From Spiribacter salinus M19-40 (GTDB lineage: Bacteria; Pseudomonadota; Gammaproteobacteria; Nitrococcales; Nitrococcaceae), in the NCBI RefSeq assembly GCF_000319575.2, contig NC_021291.1, positions 1,426,001 through 1,490,000 on the forward strand: a stretch of DNA of 64,000 bases, given 5' to 3'. Below are positions 41,074 through 50,216 of the stretch, piece after piece. The stretch's first letter is position 1; each line of letters starts with the position of its first letter. Made by a program: the position numbers and the translations under genes. The notes beneath the pieces are model-generated. The model was not told where the DNA came from, ran no database searches, and saw only the letters and a program-made list of their open reading frames with translations.

Positions 41074-41690
41074 GCCCCGCTGAACCCTGCGTTCGGGATC
41101 TTGGCCTGGCCGACTACGAAATCACCTGGTCGGCCATGCGCCGCTTCACTGATGACCGGGGCCCGGACACCCGGGACGAAATCTGGCGGGTGGAACACCC
41201 CCCCGTGTTCACCCTCGGCCAGGCAGGGCGTCAGGAACACGTCCTGGATGCTGGCACGATCCCGCTGGTCCAAACCGATCGGGGCGGACAGGTCACCTAC
41301 CACGGTCCAGGCCAAGCGGTCATTTATCCACTGCTGGATCTTCGCCGCCACGGGCTCGGGCCACGGCGACTGGTGAGCTTGCTCGAGTCGACGGTCGTCG
41401 ACTGGCTGGCCACGATGGGCATTGACGCCGCCCCTCGGGCTGACGCGCCCGGTGTCTACGTTGGGCCAGCGAAGATTGCGGCACTGGGCCTGCGCATTCG
41501 ACGCGGTTTCAGCTATCACGGGCTGGCGGTGAATGTCGCCATGGACCTAACGCCCTACCAGCGCATTAATCCCTGCGGACATGCTGAACTGCCAGTGACC
41601 GATCTGGCCCGTCTTGGCGTTGAGCGCTCACTGGATACCGCCTTCGCCGAACTTACTCATCAGCTGCTGAAGGGACTTGGCCGGCGCTAA
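41070..41690 (+). CDS. lipB: Octanoyltransferase LipB
   Basis: Transfers octanoate from acyl carrier protein to the lipoyl domains of 2-oxoacid dehydrogenases and GcvH. 206 residues: DRGGQVTYHGPGQAVIYPLLDL, KIAALGLRIRRGFSYHGLAVNV with the catalytic Lys, and nucleophile Cys169 in INPCGH. GTG start overlapping ybeD. The expected lipA is not downstream; instead the end overlaps the convergent murU by 38 bases. Confidence 0.96.
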   Translation: MSPAEPCVRDLGLADYEITWSAMRRFTDDRGPDTRDEIWRVEHPPVFTLGQAGRQEHVLDAGTIPLVQTDRGGQVTYHGPGQAVIYPLLDLRRHGLGPRRLVSLLESTVVDWLATMGIDAAPRADAPGVYVGPAKIAALGLRIRRGFSYHGLAVNVAMDLTPYQRINPCGHAELPVTDLARLGVERSLDTAFAELTHQLLKGLGRR

Positions 41691-42348
41691 GCCAGCCATC
41701 CAGCCGCGCAAGCCGCGCTGGCGTGCCGATATCAAACCACGCGCCTGTATGCTGCACCCCGGTCAGCTGACGGCGGTCGGCTGCGCGCTTTAACAGCGGA
41801 CCGAGCGGTGCATGGGCCGTGCGCTGTCCAGCAAACAAATCCGGGCGGTAGCAGCCGATGCCCGCAAAGGTCAGTCGTTGCCCACTGCCCTCGGTCCGTA
41901 CCGACGACGCCGCATCCAGATGGAAATCACCGTGCGGGTGATGACTCGGGTTTTCCACCAGCACGAGCTTCGCCAAGCCCTCGGGGGCCGATGACAAAGT
42001 CCGAAAATCAAAATCCGACCACACATCGCCGTTCACCACCCAGAACGGGTGTGGCCCCAGCCATGGCAACGCACGAATGATGCCGCCGGCGGTCTCCAGC
42101 GCCTGATCGCCCTCGTCGGAGATCAGGACCTCAAGCCCCCACGCCGAGCCATCCCCGACAAAGTCCCGAATACGCTGACCCAGCCAGGCCACGTTGATCA
42201 CGACGCGACGGCAGCCGGCATCCGCCAACCGGGCCAGATGCCAGTCAAGCAGCGTCCGCCCGCCCACCGTCAGCAAGGGTTTGGGACAGTGATCGGTAAG
42301 CGGGCGCATGCGCTCGCCGCGCCCAGCCGCCAAAATCATGGCATTCAT
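41653..42348 (-). CDS. murU: N-acetylmuramate alpha-1-phosphate uridylyltransferase
   Basis: Converts MurNAc-1-phosphate to UDP-MurNAc in the recycling bypass that skips MurA. 231 residues with the nucleotidyltransferase signature LAAGRGERMRPLTDHCPKPLL, metal-binding WVVNGDVWSDF, and GAWFDIGTPARL. Start overlaps amgK's stop (ATGA). The amgK-murU pair divergent from lptD is the arrangement in Pseudomonas, which strengthens the functional call over a generic sugar nucleotidyltransferase. Confidence 0.9.
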   Translation of the reverse strand: MNAMILAAGRGERMRPLTDHCPKPLLTVGGRTLLDWHLARLADAGCRRVVINVAWLGQRIRDFVGDGSAWGLEVLISDEGDQALETAGGIIRALPWLGPHPFWVVNGDVWSDFDFRTLSSAPEGLAKLVLVENPSHHPHGDFHLDAASSVRTEGSGQRLTFAGIGCYRPDLFAGQRTAHAPLGPLLKRAADRRQLTGVQHTGAWFDIGTPARLARLDGWLSAGQVPSAADE

Positions 42349-43325
42349 GCGCGCGCCGCCTTGACGGGCAACGCATCCAGCATGGCCCGTAGCCCGGCAT
42401 AAGCGGGGTACGGGGCAAGCTCGCGCGCCAAATAGGCGAGAAAGCGGGGGGCATCATCGAGGTAACTCGGTTTGTCATCGCGATAGGCCAGCCGCGCAAA
42501 GATGCCCAACACCTTGAGGTGCCGCTGCGCACCCATCAGATCGATGGCCTCATCAAGTGGATCAGGCAGTGCAATGCCGGCCGCGCGCGCAGCGGCTTCA
42601 TAACGCGCAATAAACGCCCTTTCAGCCGCCGGTGGGAAGTCGAAAAAGGCATCGCGCAACAAACTCACCAGGTCATAAGTGACCGGCCCCACCAGGGCAT
42701 CCTGAAAGTCGATTACCCCGGGATTAGGCTGACTGACCAACAGATTACGGGCCATAAAGTCACGATGCACCGCCACTTGGGGTTGATTCGTGGCCGCCAG
42801 GATCAAGCCCTCGCAAGCAGATCGCCATTCGGCCCACCACTGTGTATCGGGCTCGAGCCCAAGATGCTGCCTGACATACCAGGTTGGAAAGAGATCCAGC
42901 TCCGCCTGCAGCCGGTCCGCGTCGTAAGCCGGCAACACAGCCGGCGCCGTGGCGGCCTGCCAGCGCACCAGCGCCACCAGGGCATCATCCAGCAGCGGCT
43001 CTGCGGGCTCGCCACGACGCAACGCCGCCAGATAATCCGTACCACCCAGATCCTCGATCACCATCACCCCGGCCTGCGCATCGGCCCGGTCCACCGCTGG
43101 CACATGGACACCGGCCGCCTCCATTAAGCGGCGGACGCGCAGATAGGCCTCGCACACGGCCACCTGGTCGGGCGCATCCATCACCACGCGACCGCCGGCC
43201 GGCGTCTGCAGGCGGAAATATCGCCGGGCGCTGGCGTCCGCACCCAAGGCGACCAGACTCGCGGGGTCGAAGCCGTTTTCGATCAGCCAGTTGGCGACAA
43301 AGCGCTGTCTTGCATCCTCAACCAT
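42345..43325 (-). CDS. amgK: Anomeric MurNAc/GlcNAc kinase
   Basis: Phosphorylates MurNAc at C1, first of the two-step AmgK-MurU peptidoglycan recycling route that gives intrinsic fosfomycin tolerance in Pseudomonas. 326 residues of the aminoglycoside-phosphotransferase fold: RYFRLQTPAGGRVVMDAP (Lys-lacking N-lobe), catalytic VAVHRDFMARNLLV and metal-binding VIDFQDALVGPVTYDLVSLL. The ATG at 43325 has GGGGA eight bases upstream; a GTG at 43340 would give five more residues. Confidence 0.91.
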   Translation of the reverse strand: MVEDARQRFVANWLIENGFDPASLVALGADASARRYFRLQTPAGGRVVMDAPDQVAVCEAYLRVRRLMEAAGVHVPAVDRADAQAGVMVIEDLGGTDYLAALRRGEPAEPLLDDALVALVRWQAATAPAVLPAYDADRLQAELDLFPTWYVRQHLGLEPDTQWWAEWRSACEGLILAATNQPQVAVHRDFMARNLLVSQPNPGVIDFQDALVGPVTYDLVSLLRDAFFDFPPAAERAFIARYEAAARAAGIALPDPLDEAIDLMGAQRHLKVLGIFARLAYRDDKPSYLDDAPRFLAYLARELAPYPAYAGLRAMLDALPVKAARA

Positions 43326-43429
43326 GACTTTTCCCCGCACCCCCGGTGCCCCAACGTGCTCCCATAGGGTAACCTTTCCGCGATTAGGCTTCTGCGCCCA
43401 GACAGGGAGTTCCGATCATACCGCCGAGA

Positions 43430-45517
43430 TTGCTCAAGCTCGCGCCATGGGCGCTACTGCTGGTAACACCAATGGCCGGCCTGGCCGCAGCCGATGAGGC
43501 AAGCGGCCGCTGGGCGCTCTGTGGTGCGCCCTTATTGGCGCCAGTCGACGACGACGCCGACCTCGTTTTGAAAGGCGAGACACTGCGCTATGACCACACG
43601 GACGGGCGCCTGCTTATCGACCAGGCCGTTCAACTGCGCGAGGCCGGTCTGCTGATCGAGGCCGACTCGGTCGACTACCAGCTTGACGCCGATCGGGGCC
43701 GATTCGAGGGCGTACGCGAGTACCGCATCGCTGCGGGTCACCTGCAAGGCTCAGCCGACCGTATTATTCGGGAAGGCCCCGCCCGCAGCCGCTACGAGGG
43801 CGTAACGTTCAGCACCTGCATGCCGGATAACGAGCTTTGGCGCCTGGATGCCCGGCAAGCCACCGTGAACACCGACACGCGCCAGGGCCGGGCCCGGCAC
43901 TCGGTGCTCTCGATAGCCGACGTGCCCGTTTTCTATACCCCCTACCTGCCCTTTCCCATTGGCGAAGAGCGCATGAGTGGCTTACTGGCCCCCACCCTTG
44001 GCCAATCCGATCGCAACGGCACCACGGTCGCCTTGCCCTGGTACTGGAATATCGCGCCCAACCAGGACGCGACCATCACCCCGACCGTTTACGGGAAACG
44101 CGGCGTATTGCTGGGTACGCAATACCGTTATCTGCACGAAAGGGGCCAGGGCGAAATCAACGCCAGTTACCTGCCGAATGACGACCGATTCGGTGATGAC
44201 CGCTGGGCCATCGATCAAACCCATGATTGGCAGATGGGCAACGCAGTCCGCGGCGAGCTACGCCAGCAGCGCACCAGCGACCCCGATTACAACGACGACT
44301 TCAACAACGACTTTGATTACCGATCCGCCTCGTTTTTAGAGAGCCGGGCCCAGCTCTCGTGGGCCGATCAGGGCTTCATTGCCTCCGTGGACGCGCAGGA
44401 CTGGCAGCGCATAGCCAATGACGAATCGAGCCCCTATGCCCGGCGGCCCCGCGTGCAATTTGACTACGACCCCATCCAGGCCGAGCGCCCGGTCAAATTT
44501 TCGATCGCCTCGGCGTACACCGATTTTTACAACGCCGATGCAAGTCAGGCGCAGGGGATTGAGTACAACGTCGCCCCGCGGCTTTCCATGCCCATTAACG
44601 CGCTGGCGTATCGCTTCGAGCCTGCCGTGGCGTTTCAGCATTCCGGTTATGACTTAACCCGCCCTGAAGGCGATACCGACTCGCCCAGCGCCTCCGTGCC
44701 GATCTACACCGCCGATGCCAGCGTCTTCCTCGAGCGGCCGCACACCCTCTTCAACGGGGTGTATCAAACCCTCGAGCCGCGCATTCAGTATCGCAATGTC
44801 CCGGATCGCGGTCAGGACGCATTGCCCGACTTCGGCAGCCCGTCGAGGACCCGTCATTACGCACGCCTGTTCCGCCCGACGCCCTTCGACAACGAGCACA
44901 CTGAACAAGCCAGTGTGGGCCTCACCACGCGATACATTGATAATCAAACAGGCCGGGAGTACCTGCGCGCATCCCTCGGGCAGGCCTTTTATTACCACGA
45001 TGACGCCCCCCGGGACCGCTCGGACTACATCACCGAGCTGCGCCTGTCGCTGCCCCGTGGCCTGGTATTCGACGCGGACTATCGCTGGGACCCGGAGGAC
45101 GCCGACACCAACAAACTGCGCGCCCTGCTGCGCTGGCGGGGCGCGCATCGGGCAGCAGCGAACCTCGCCCTCAGACAACAAGAGGACCGGGGGGATGTGG
45201 CCCTGAATCAAATCACCGCCTCTGCCGCGCTGCCGATTACTCCCCAATGGCAGGTCTTTGCCGGCGTACGAGAGGATCTGGAGGCCGAGCAAACGCTCGC
45301 GCGTTTTTTTGGCATTCAGCAATCAGGCTGCTGCCATTCGCTTCGGGTCGTTGTGAACGAAGATCGCCGCCTGGCTGACAGCGCGGGACGGCGCACCCTC
45401 GAGCAAGCAATCCTGTTTGAGCTGGAACTCAAGGGCCTCGGCGGCATCGGTGATAGAATCCGGCCATTCCTGAGCGATGAAATCGACGGCTATAACGCGG
45501 AGCGCCCCTACCCATGA
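43430..45517 (+). CDS. lptD: LPS-assembly outer-membrane protein LptD
   Basis: Outer-membrane beta-barrel that, plugged by LptE, inserts lipopolysaccharide in the outer leaflet. 695 residues from the TTG at 43430: signal peptide ending GLAAA, N-terminal OstA-like jellyroll (about 40-140), then the barrel. The four Cys needed for the inter-domain disulfides are present (Cys31, Cys130 and the adjacent pair Cys634-635). The start is doubtful: AGGGAG at 43404-43409 is 20 bases from this TTG but five and eight bases from in-frame ATC (43415) and ATA (43418) codons. Stop overlaps surA (ATGA). Confidence 0.93.
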   Translation: MLKLAPWALLLVTPMAGLAAADEASGRWALCGAPLLAPVDDDADLVLKGETLRYDHTDGRLLIDQAVQLREAGLLIEADSVDYQLDADRGRFEGVREYRIAAGHLQGSADRIIREGPARSRYEGVTFSTCMPDNELWRLDARQATVNTDTRQGRARHSVLSIADVPVFYTPYLPFPIGEERMSGLLAPTLGQSDRNGTTVALPWYWNIAPNQDATITPTVYGKRGVLLGTQYRYLHERGQGEINASYLPNDDRFGDDRWAIDQTHDWQMGNAVRGELRQQRTSDPDYNDDFNNDFDYRSASFLESRAQLSWADQGFIASVDAQDWQRIANDESSPYARRPRVQFDYDPIQAERPVKFSIASAYTDFYNADASQAQGIEYNVAPRLSMPINALAYRFEPAVAFQHSGYDLTRPEGDTDSPSASVPIYTADASVFLERPHTLFNGVYQTLEPRIQYRNVPDRGQDALPDFGSPSRTRHYARLFRPTPFDNEHTEQASVGLTTRYIDNQTGREYLRASLGQAFYYHDDAPRDRSDYITELRLSLPRGLVFDADYRWDPEDADTNKLRALLRWRGAHRAAANLALRQQEDRGDVALNQITASAALPITPQWQVFAGVREDLEAEQTLARFFGIQQSGCCHSLRVVVNEDRRLADSAGRRTLEQAILFELELKGLGGIGDRIRPFLSDEIDGYNAERPYP

Positions 45518-46791
45518 TCCGACCGCTGCTCGCCAGTTTACTGATGACACTGGCCCTGTCCGTGGCCAAGGCCGAGGAGGTGCTGCTCGAGCGCATCGTC
45601 GCGTTGGTTAACGAGGATGTTGTGCTGGCCTCCGAGCTTGAGGCGGAACTGGCCTCGGTCACTGCCGAGCTCCGACAGCGCGATGTGCAAATTCCACCAG
45701 ACGACGAATTGCGCCGGCAGGTACTCGAGCGCCTGGTGATGCAGACCTTACAGATGAATGTGGCCGAGCGCCGTGGTATCCGGGTCGACTCCGCCACGCT
45801 GGACAGCACCGTTCGGCGCATTGCCGATCGCAACAACCTCAGCCTGACGGGTTTGCGCGATGCCCTCAGCGAGCAGGGCATCGACATGGCTCGATTCCGT
45901 GAACAAATGCGCCGCGACATCATGCTGACGCGGTTACGCCAGGAGGAAATGGACGAGCGCGTTGATGTCACTGATCAGGAAATCGAGCAATTTCTCGAGC
46001 GCAATCAGGACGACACCCGCGAATATCGCCTTGGGCAGATCCTCATCAGTGTGCCGGAGGCCGCCTCCGCCGGCGCCATTGATGAAGCTGAGGACCGGGC
46101 CCGCCAGGTGATGGAGCGCCTGAGCGCAGGAGAATCGTTCGCCCGTGTGGCCGCAGCCGAATCCGATGCACGAAATGCACTCGAGGGTGGTGATCTCGGC
46201 TGGCGACCCGCCACCGAACTGCCGTCCGTGGCAACCGATGCCATCCGCGATCTCGAGCCTGGCGAGACGACGGAGCCGCTGCGCACGCCAGCGGGTTTCC
46301 AGATCTACCAGCTCCAGGAAACCCGCGACCCCGACCAGCGCTTGATCGAGCAGGTCAACGTGCGGCACATCCTCATCGAAACGAATGAAATCGTCACCGA
46401 TCAGGATGCGCAGCTTCGGCTCGAATCATTGCGGGAGCGGTTGAGACAGGGCGCCTCGTTCGCCGACTTGGCCCGCTCCAATTCCGATGATCCCACCACG
46501 GCCACCCAGGGCGGTGAACTCGGCTGGCTCAACCCGGGAAGCCTGCCACAAGGCTTTCAAAACGCGCTTGCTGAGCTGCCAATAGGCGAGCTCAGTCAGC
46601 CCTTCCAGACCCGCGCCGGCTGGCACCTCGCCGAGGTCCAGGATCGCCGACAACGTGATGCAGGTGATCAGCTCGCGCGCGAGGAAGCCGCTGAGGCGAT
46701 CCGTGAGCGCAAGGCCGCCGACGAGGTTGAACTCTGGCTTCGGGAGCTACGGGAAGAGGCCTATATCGAGATCCGCCTGGGGAACGCATGA
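45514..46791 (+). CDS. surA: Periplasmic chaperone and peptidyl-prolyl isomerase SurA
   Basis: Escorts outer-membrane proteins such as LptD to the BAM complex. 425 residues with signal peptide (LLASLLMTLALSVAKA), N-terminal chaperone domain (about 20-165), two parvulin domains (about 170-270 beginning EYRLGQILISVPE, and about 280-380 beginning NVRHILIETNE) and a C-terminal helix. Coupled to lptD and pdxA by four-base overlaps. Confidence 0.97.
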   Translation: MIRPLLASLLMTLALSVAKAEEVLLERIVALVNEDVVLASELEAELASVTAELRQRDVQIPPDDELRRQVLERLVMQTLQMNVAERRGIRVDSATLDSTVRRIADRNNLSLTGLRDALSEQGIDMARFREQMRRDIMLTRLRQEEMDERVDVTDQEIEQFLERNQDDTREYRLGQILISVPEAASAGAIDEAEDRARQVMERLSAGESFARVAAAESDARNALEGGDLGWRPATELPSVATDAIRDLEPGETTEPLRTPAGFQIYQLQETRDPDQRLIEQVNVRHILIETNEIVTDQDAQLRLESLRERLRQGASFADLARSNSDDPTTATQGGELGWLNPGSLPQGFQNALAELPIGELSQPFQTRAGWHLAEVQDRRQRDAGDQLAREEAAEAIRERKAADEVELWLRELREEAYIEIRLGNA

Positions 46792-47756
46792 CCGGGCAGC
46801 GGCCCTGTATTGCCATTACCCCGGGGGAGCCTGCCGGTATCGGGCCGGAGCTGATCACCCATCTGGTGGATGCCTTCCCGGCCGCACGCCTGGTCATCGT
46901 CGCTGATCCCGCCGTGCTGGGGGACCTTGGGCGCGACGCTCCTCTGTTTGATCCTGATGCCCGGGAGCAGACGGCCGATTCGCTGACCCTTTGGCCGGTG
47001 CCGCTGGCCCAATCCGTCCAGCCGGGACGGCTTGATCCAGCAAACGCCCCGTATGTCCTTGAGACACTGCGCACGGCGGTGGAAGGGTGCTTGTCGGGCG
47101 TATTCGACGCCATGGTCACTGGCCCGGTTCACAAAGGCGTGATCAATGAATCCGGCCAGGCCTTCACCGGGCATACGGAGTTTCTCGCCGCGCTGACCGA
47201 CGCGCCCACGCCGGTCATGATGCTGGTCGCAGACACCCTCCGAGTCGCGCTGGTGACCACCCATCTGCCGCTGAAGGACGTCCCGGCCGCCATCACCCGG
47301 GAGCGACTCACGGCCGTGCTGCGCATCCTGGACGCCGACTTGCGGCGTTTCTACGGCTTGCGACCGCCCCGCATTCTGGTCACTGGCCTCAACCCGCATG
47401 CCGGTGAAGGCGGGCACATGGGTCAGGAAGAAATCGCGGTCATCGAGCCCACCCTTGCGTCACTGCGTGACGAGGGTCTGACACTGACGGGCCCGATGCC
47501 GGCCGATACGCTCTTCACCCCCCACCACCTGGCCGAGGCCGACGCCGTGCTCGCGATGTACCACGATCAGGGCCTGCCCGTGCTGAAACACGCAGGCTTT
47601 GGCCGCGCCGTGAACGTCACCCTGGGCCTGCCGATCATCCGCACCTCTGTCGATCACGGCACTGCACTCGACCTGGCCGGTCAGCACCGCGCCGACGCGG
47701 GCAGCCTCAAGGCAGCCGTCACCGAGGCGATCCGCATGACCCAGGCTGGTCGCTAG
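46788..47756 (+). CDS. pdxA: 4-hydroxythreonine-4-phosphate dehydrogenase
   Basis: Oxidises 4-phosphohydroxy-L-threonine in pyridoxal phosphate synthesis. 322 residues: ITPGEPAGIGPEL start, metal-binding His in the ESGQAFTGHTEF, GLNPHAGEGG and RTSVDHGTALDLAG motifs. Belongs to the lptD-surA-pdxA-rsmA operon as in E. coli, three bases before rsmA. Confidence 0.97.
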   Translation: MTGQRPCIAITPGEPAGIGPELITHLVDAFPAARLVIVADPAVLGDLGRDAPLFDPDAREQTADSLTLWPVPLAQSVQPGRLDPANAPYVLETLRTAVEGCLSGVFDAMVTGPVHKGVINESGQAFTGHTEFLAALTDAPTPVMMLVADTLRVALVTTHLPLKDVPAAITRERLTAVLRILDADLRRFYGLRPPRILVTGLNPHAGEGGHMGQEEIAVIEPTLASLRDEGLTLTGPMPADTLFTPHHLAEADAVLAMYHDQGLPVLKHAGFGRAVNVTLGLPIIRTSVDHGTALDLAGQHRADAGSLKAAVTEAIRMTQAGR

Positions 47757-47759
47757 CTC

Positions 47760-48563
47760 ATGCATCGTCCCCGTCGCCGGTTTGGCCAAAACTTCCTGAC
47801 AGACGCCGGCATCCTGGAGCGCATGGCCGACACCATCTCGCCCGCACCAGGGGAGGCGGTGCTGGAGATTGGCCCGGGTCGCGGCGCACTGACCGCGCCC
47901 TTGCTGGATCGAGGCGCCCAGGTGACGGCCATCGAGATCGACCGCGATCTCGCCGCAACGCTGCAACAATGGCCAGCCACACAGGATGGCCGACTGACCG
48001 TGATCGAAGATGATGCCCTGGCCCAGCCCGTGGCTAACTTTCGGCTTGCGGGCGCTGGCCCGCTTCGTATCGTTGGCAACCTCCCGTATAACCTCTCGAC
48101 ACCGCTACTCTTTCACCTGACCGATGACCGGGACAGTGTCAGTGATCTGCATCTGCTGCTGCAGCGCGAGGTGGTCGAGCGGATGGCGGCCGAGCCGGGT
48201 AGCCGGGTCTACGGCCGCCTGTCCGTCATGTTGCAGTATCGCTGTCAGGTCGATCCGCTTTTTGACCTGCCGCCGACCTGCTTCACCCCCGCGCCCCGGG
48301 TGACCTCAGCCTTCGTTCGATTACGGCCCCAACCCACGCCCCCGATTCCGCCGCTGAATGAACGCTGCCTGGCCGACATCGTCGCCCAGGCCTTTGGCCA
48401 GCGCCGGAAAACGCTGCGTAACGCCCTCGCCAGCCTGCTGGATGCCGCCGCCATCGAGGCGGCCGGCGTCAACCCCGGCGATCGGGCCGAGCGTATCGAC
48501 CTAGCGGGATTCGGGCGCCTGGCGAGGGTGCTCGGCCAATCACAGACACCCCCTGAGGCATAA
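47760..48563 (+). CDS. rsmA: 16S rRNA dimethyladenosine transferase
   Basis: Dimethylates two adjacent adenosines in the 3' hairpin of 16S rRNA (KsgA activity). 267 residues: RRRFGQNFLTD, SAM motif LEIGPGRGALT, catalytic VGNLPYNLSTPLL, and C-terminal PRVTSAFVRL. apaH follows after two bases; the intervening apaG gene of the enteric order is absent. Confidence 0.97.
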   Translation: MHRPRRRFGQNFLTDAGILERMADTISPAPGEAVLEIGPGRGALTAPLLDRGAQVTAIEIDRDLAATLQQWPATQDGRLTVIEDDALAQPVANFRLAGAGPLRIVGNLPYNLSTPLLFHLTDDRDSVSDLHLLLQREVVERMAAEPGSRVYGRLSVMLQYRCQVDPLFDLPPTCFTPAPRVTSAFVRLRPQPTPPIPPLNERCLADIVAQAFGQRRKTLRNALASLLDAAAIEAAGVNPGDRAERIDLAGFGRLARVLGQSQTPPEA

Positions 48564-48565
48564 GC

Positions 48566-49402
48566 ATGGCCGAGTACGCCATTGGTGATGTCCACGCCTG
48601 CCTGCCCGAACTGCAGGCCCTGCTCACTGCCATTCGCTTTGACCCCACCAACGACCGAGTCTGGTTCACCGGCGATCTGGTGGGCCGCGGTCCCCAGCCG
48701 GCCGAGACTTTGCGATTCATTCGCGGCCTGGGTGAACGCGCCGAGGCGGTGCTGGGCAACCATGACATCCACTGCCTCGCGGTCGCCGAAGGAACGGGCC
48801 GGCAGCGCAAGGATGACAACTTAGCGCCCCTGCTGAAGGCAGAAGACCGGGCCACACTGATCGACTGGCTCCGGCAGCGGCCGCTGCTCTGTGACATCAG
48901 CGCCGGTGCGCATACGCTCGTGCATGCCGGGATACCGCCACAGTGGGACCTGGATGATGCGCGCCGCCTCGCCCGGGAGGCCGAGGCCCTCCTGCGGGGG
49001 CCGGACTGCCCGCAACTCCTCGCCCATCTCTACGGCAACGATCCGGATCGCTGGCAGGAGGACCTCACCGGCTGGGACCGGGCCCGATTCATTATCAACG
49101 CCTTCACCCGGATGCGCTATTGCGGCGCAGACGGGCGCTTGCGGTTTCAACATAACGGCCCGCCAGAGGCGGCGCCCGCCGACCATTACCCGTGGTACGA
49201 AGCGCCTGGCCAACACCTCGCCGATAGCGGCCGGACGGTGATTGCTGGCCATTGGTCCAGACTGGGCCAGCGCAGCGGTCCGGGTTACGTCACCCTTGAT
49301 ACCGGTTGCCTCTGGGGCGGGGCGCTGACCGCCCTGCGGCTGGATGGCCCCAAGCCAGTCTTCACCCAGGTGGCGTGTCCCGGGAATCTCCGCCCGGCGT
49401 GA
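48566..49402 (+). CDS. apaH: Symmetrical bis(5'-nucleosyl)-tetraphosphatase
   Basis: Hydrolyses Ap4A to two ADP and can remove Np4 RNA caps. 278 residues, metallophosphoesterase motifs: IGDVHAC (the family usually has GDVHG), TGDLVGRGP, VLGNHDIH, LVHAGIPPQWD and GHWSRLGQR. Metal ligands are intact; only Gly to Ala after the first His is unusual. Its last 41 bases overlap the convergent nitrilase gene. Confidence 0.95.
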   Translation: MAEYAIGDVHACLPELQALLTAIRFDPTNDRVWFTGDLVGRGPQPAETLRFIRGLGERAEAVLGNHDIHCLAVAEGTGRQRKDDNLAPLLKAEDRATLIDWLRQRPLLCDISAGAHTLVHAGIPPQWDLDDARRLAREAEALLRGPDCPQLLAHLYGNDPDRWQEDLTGWDRARFIINAFTRMRYCGADGRLRFQHNGPPEAAPADHYPWYEAPGQHLADSGRTVIAGHWSRLGQRSGPGYVTLDTGCLWGGALTALRLDGPKPVFTQVACPGNLRPA

Positions 49403-50216
49403 GGCGGTGTGATAACGCGGGAAACCGCGCTCGCAGGGCTGGCAGCGCACCGCGATTCAAATCCGCCACTGCCACGTCGGGCCCGCCGCCGACCGGGCAA
49501 CGGGCCTGAACCTCGCCCCAGGCATTCACAATCAGGCTCTCACCATGGGTGGCGCGGCCGCTCGCATGCTGACCACCCTGACCTGGTGCGACCATAAAAC
49601 AGAGATTCTCGATGGCGCGCGCCCGCACCAGGACGGACCAATGCGCGGCCCCCGTGGTCGCGGTAAACGCCGAAGGCGCGAGCAGGATCTCCGCCCCCTG
49701 ATCCACCAGCGCCCGGTAATGCTCCGGAAAGCGCAGGTCATAGCAGATGGACAACCCGAGGCGTCCAGCCGGCGTTGTCACCGTCACCGGGCGGCCCCCC
49801 GGGGCAAAGGTGGCCGACTCGCGGTACCCCTCGCCGTCCGCCAGGGCCACATCAAACAAATGCCGCTTGTCGTAGCGCGCCAGACGCGTGCCATCCGGGC
49901 CATACACCAGACACGCGGGGCGGACGCGATCCGGCTCCGGGCCTTTCAGCGGCACACTCCCCCCCACCAACGTAATCCCGTGGGCTCGGGCGGTGTCTGC
50001 CAGAAAAGCCTGAATGGGGCCCGTCCCGTCCGCTTCGCCCACCGCCAGAATGTCGCCTTCACGCCGCCCCATACAAGCGAAGTTCTCGGGCAGCACCACC
50101 AGATCAGCCGCTTGACGGACGGCCGCATCAATCCCTTTCCCCGCCTGCTCCAGGTTGCCGGACACCTCGGCGCCGGAGACCATCTGAACCACGGCGGCCC
50201 GTGTCACCTCAGTCAT
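49362..50216 (-). CDS. Nitrilase-family amidase, likely deaminated glutathione amidase (Nit)
   Basis: 284 residues with the Glu-Lys-Cys triad: VLPENFACMG, RYDKRHLFDV and LSICYDLRFPEHYRAL. The sequence best fits the Nit1/YbeM group that removes deaminated glutathione, a repair role in the cytoplasm. In Pseudomonas a nit gene also follows yhdP and precedes tldD; tldD is not here. Overlaps yhdP by eight bases. The substrate is inferred from the family only. Confidence 0.87.
   Translation of the reverse strand: MTEVTRAAVVQMVSGAEVSGNLEQAGKGIDAAVRQAADLVVLPENFACMGRREGDILAVGEADGTGPIQAFLADTARAHGITLVGGSVPLKGPEPDRVRPACLVYGPDGTRLARYDKRHLFDVALADGEGYRESATFAPGGRPVTVTTPAGRLGLSICYDLRFPEHYRALVDQGAEILLAPSAFTATTGAAHWSVLVRARAIENLCFMVAPGQGGQHASGRATHGESLIVNAWGEVQARCPVGGGPDVAVADLNRGALPALRARFPALSHRLTPGGDSRDTPPG

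Noticed and set aside
43341-43429. Possible sigma-E-type promoter before lptD (GGTAACCTT) or GGAACT on the other strand
   Set aside because: Neither has a matching -10 element at the 15-17 base spacing of the sigma-E consensus.
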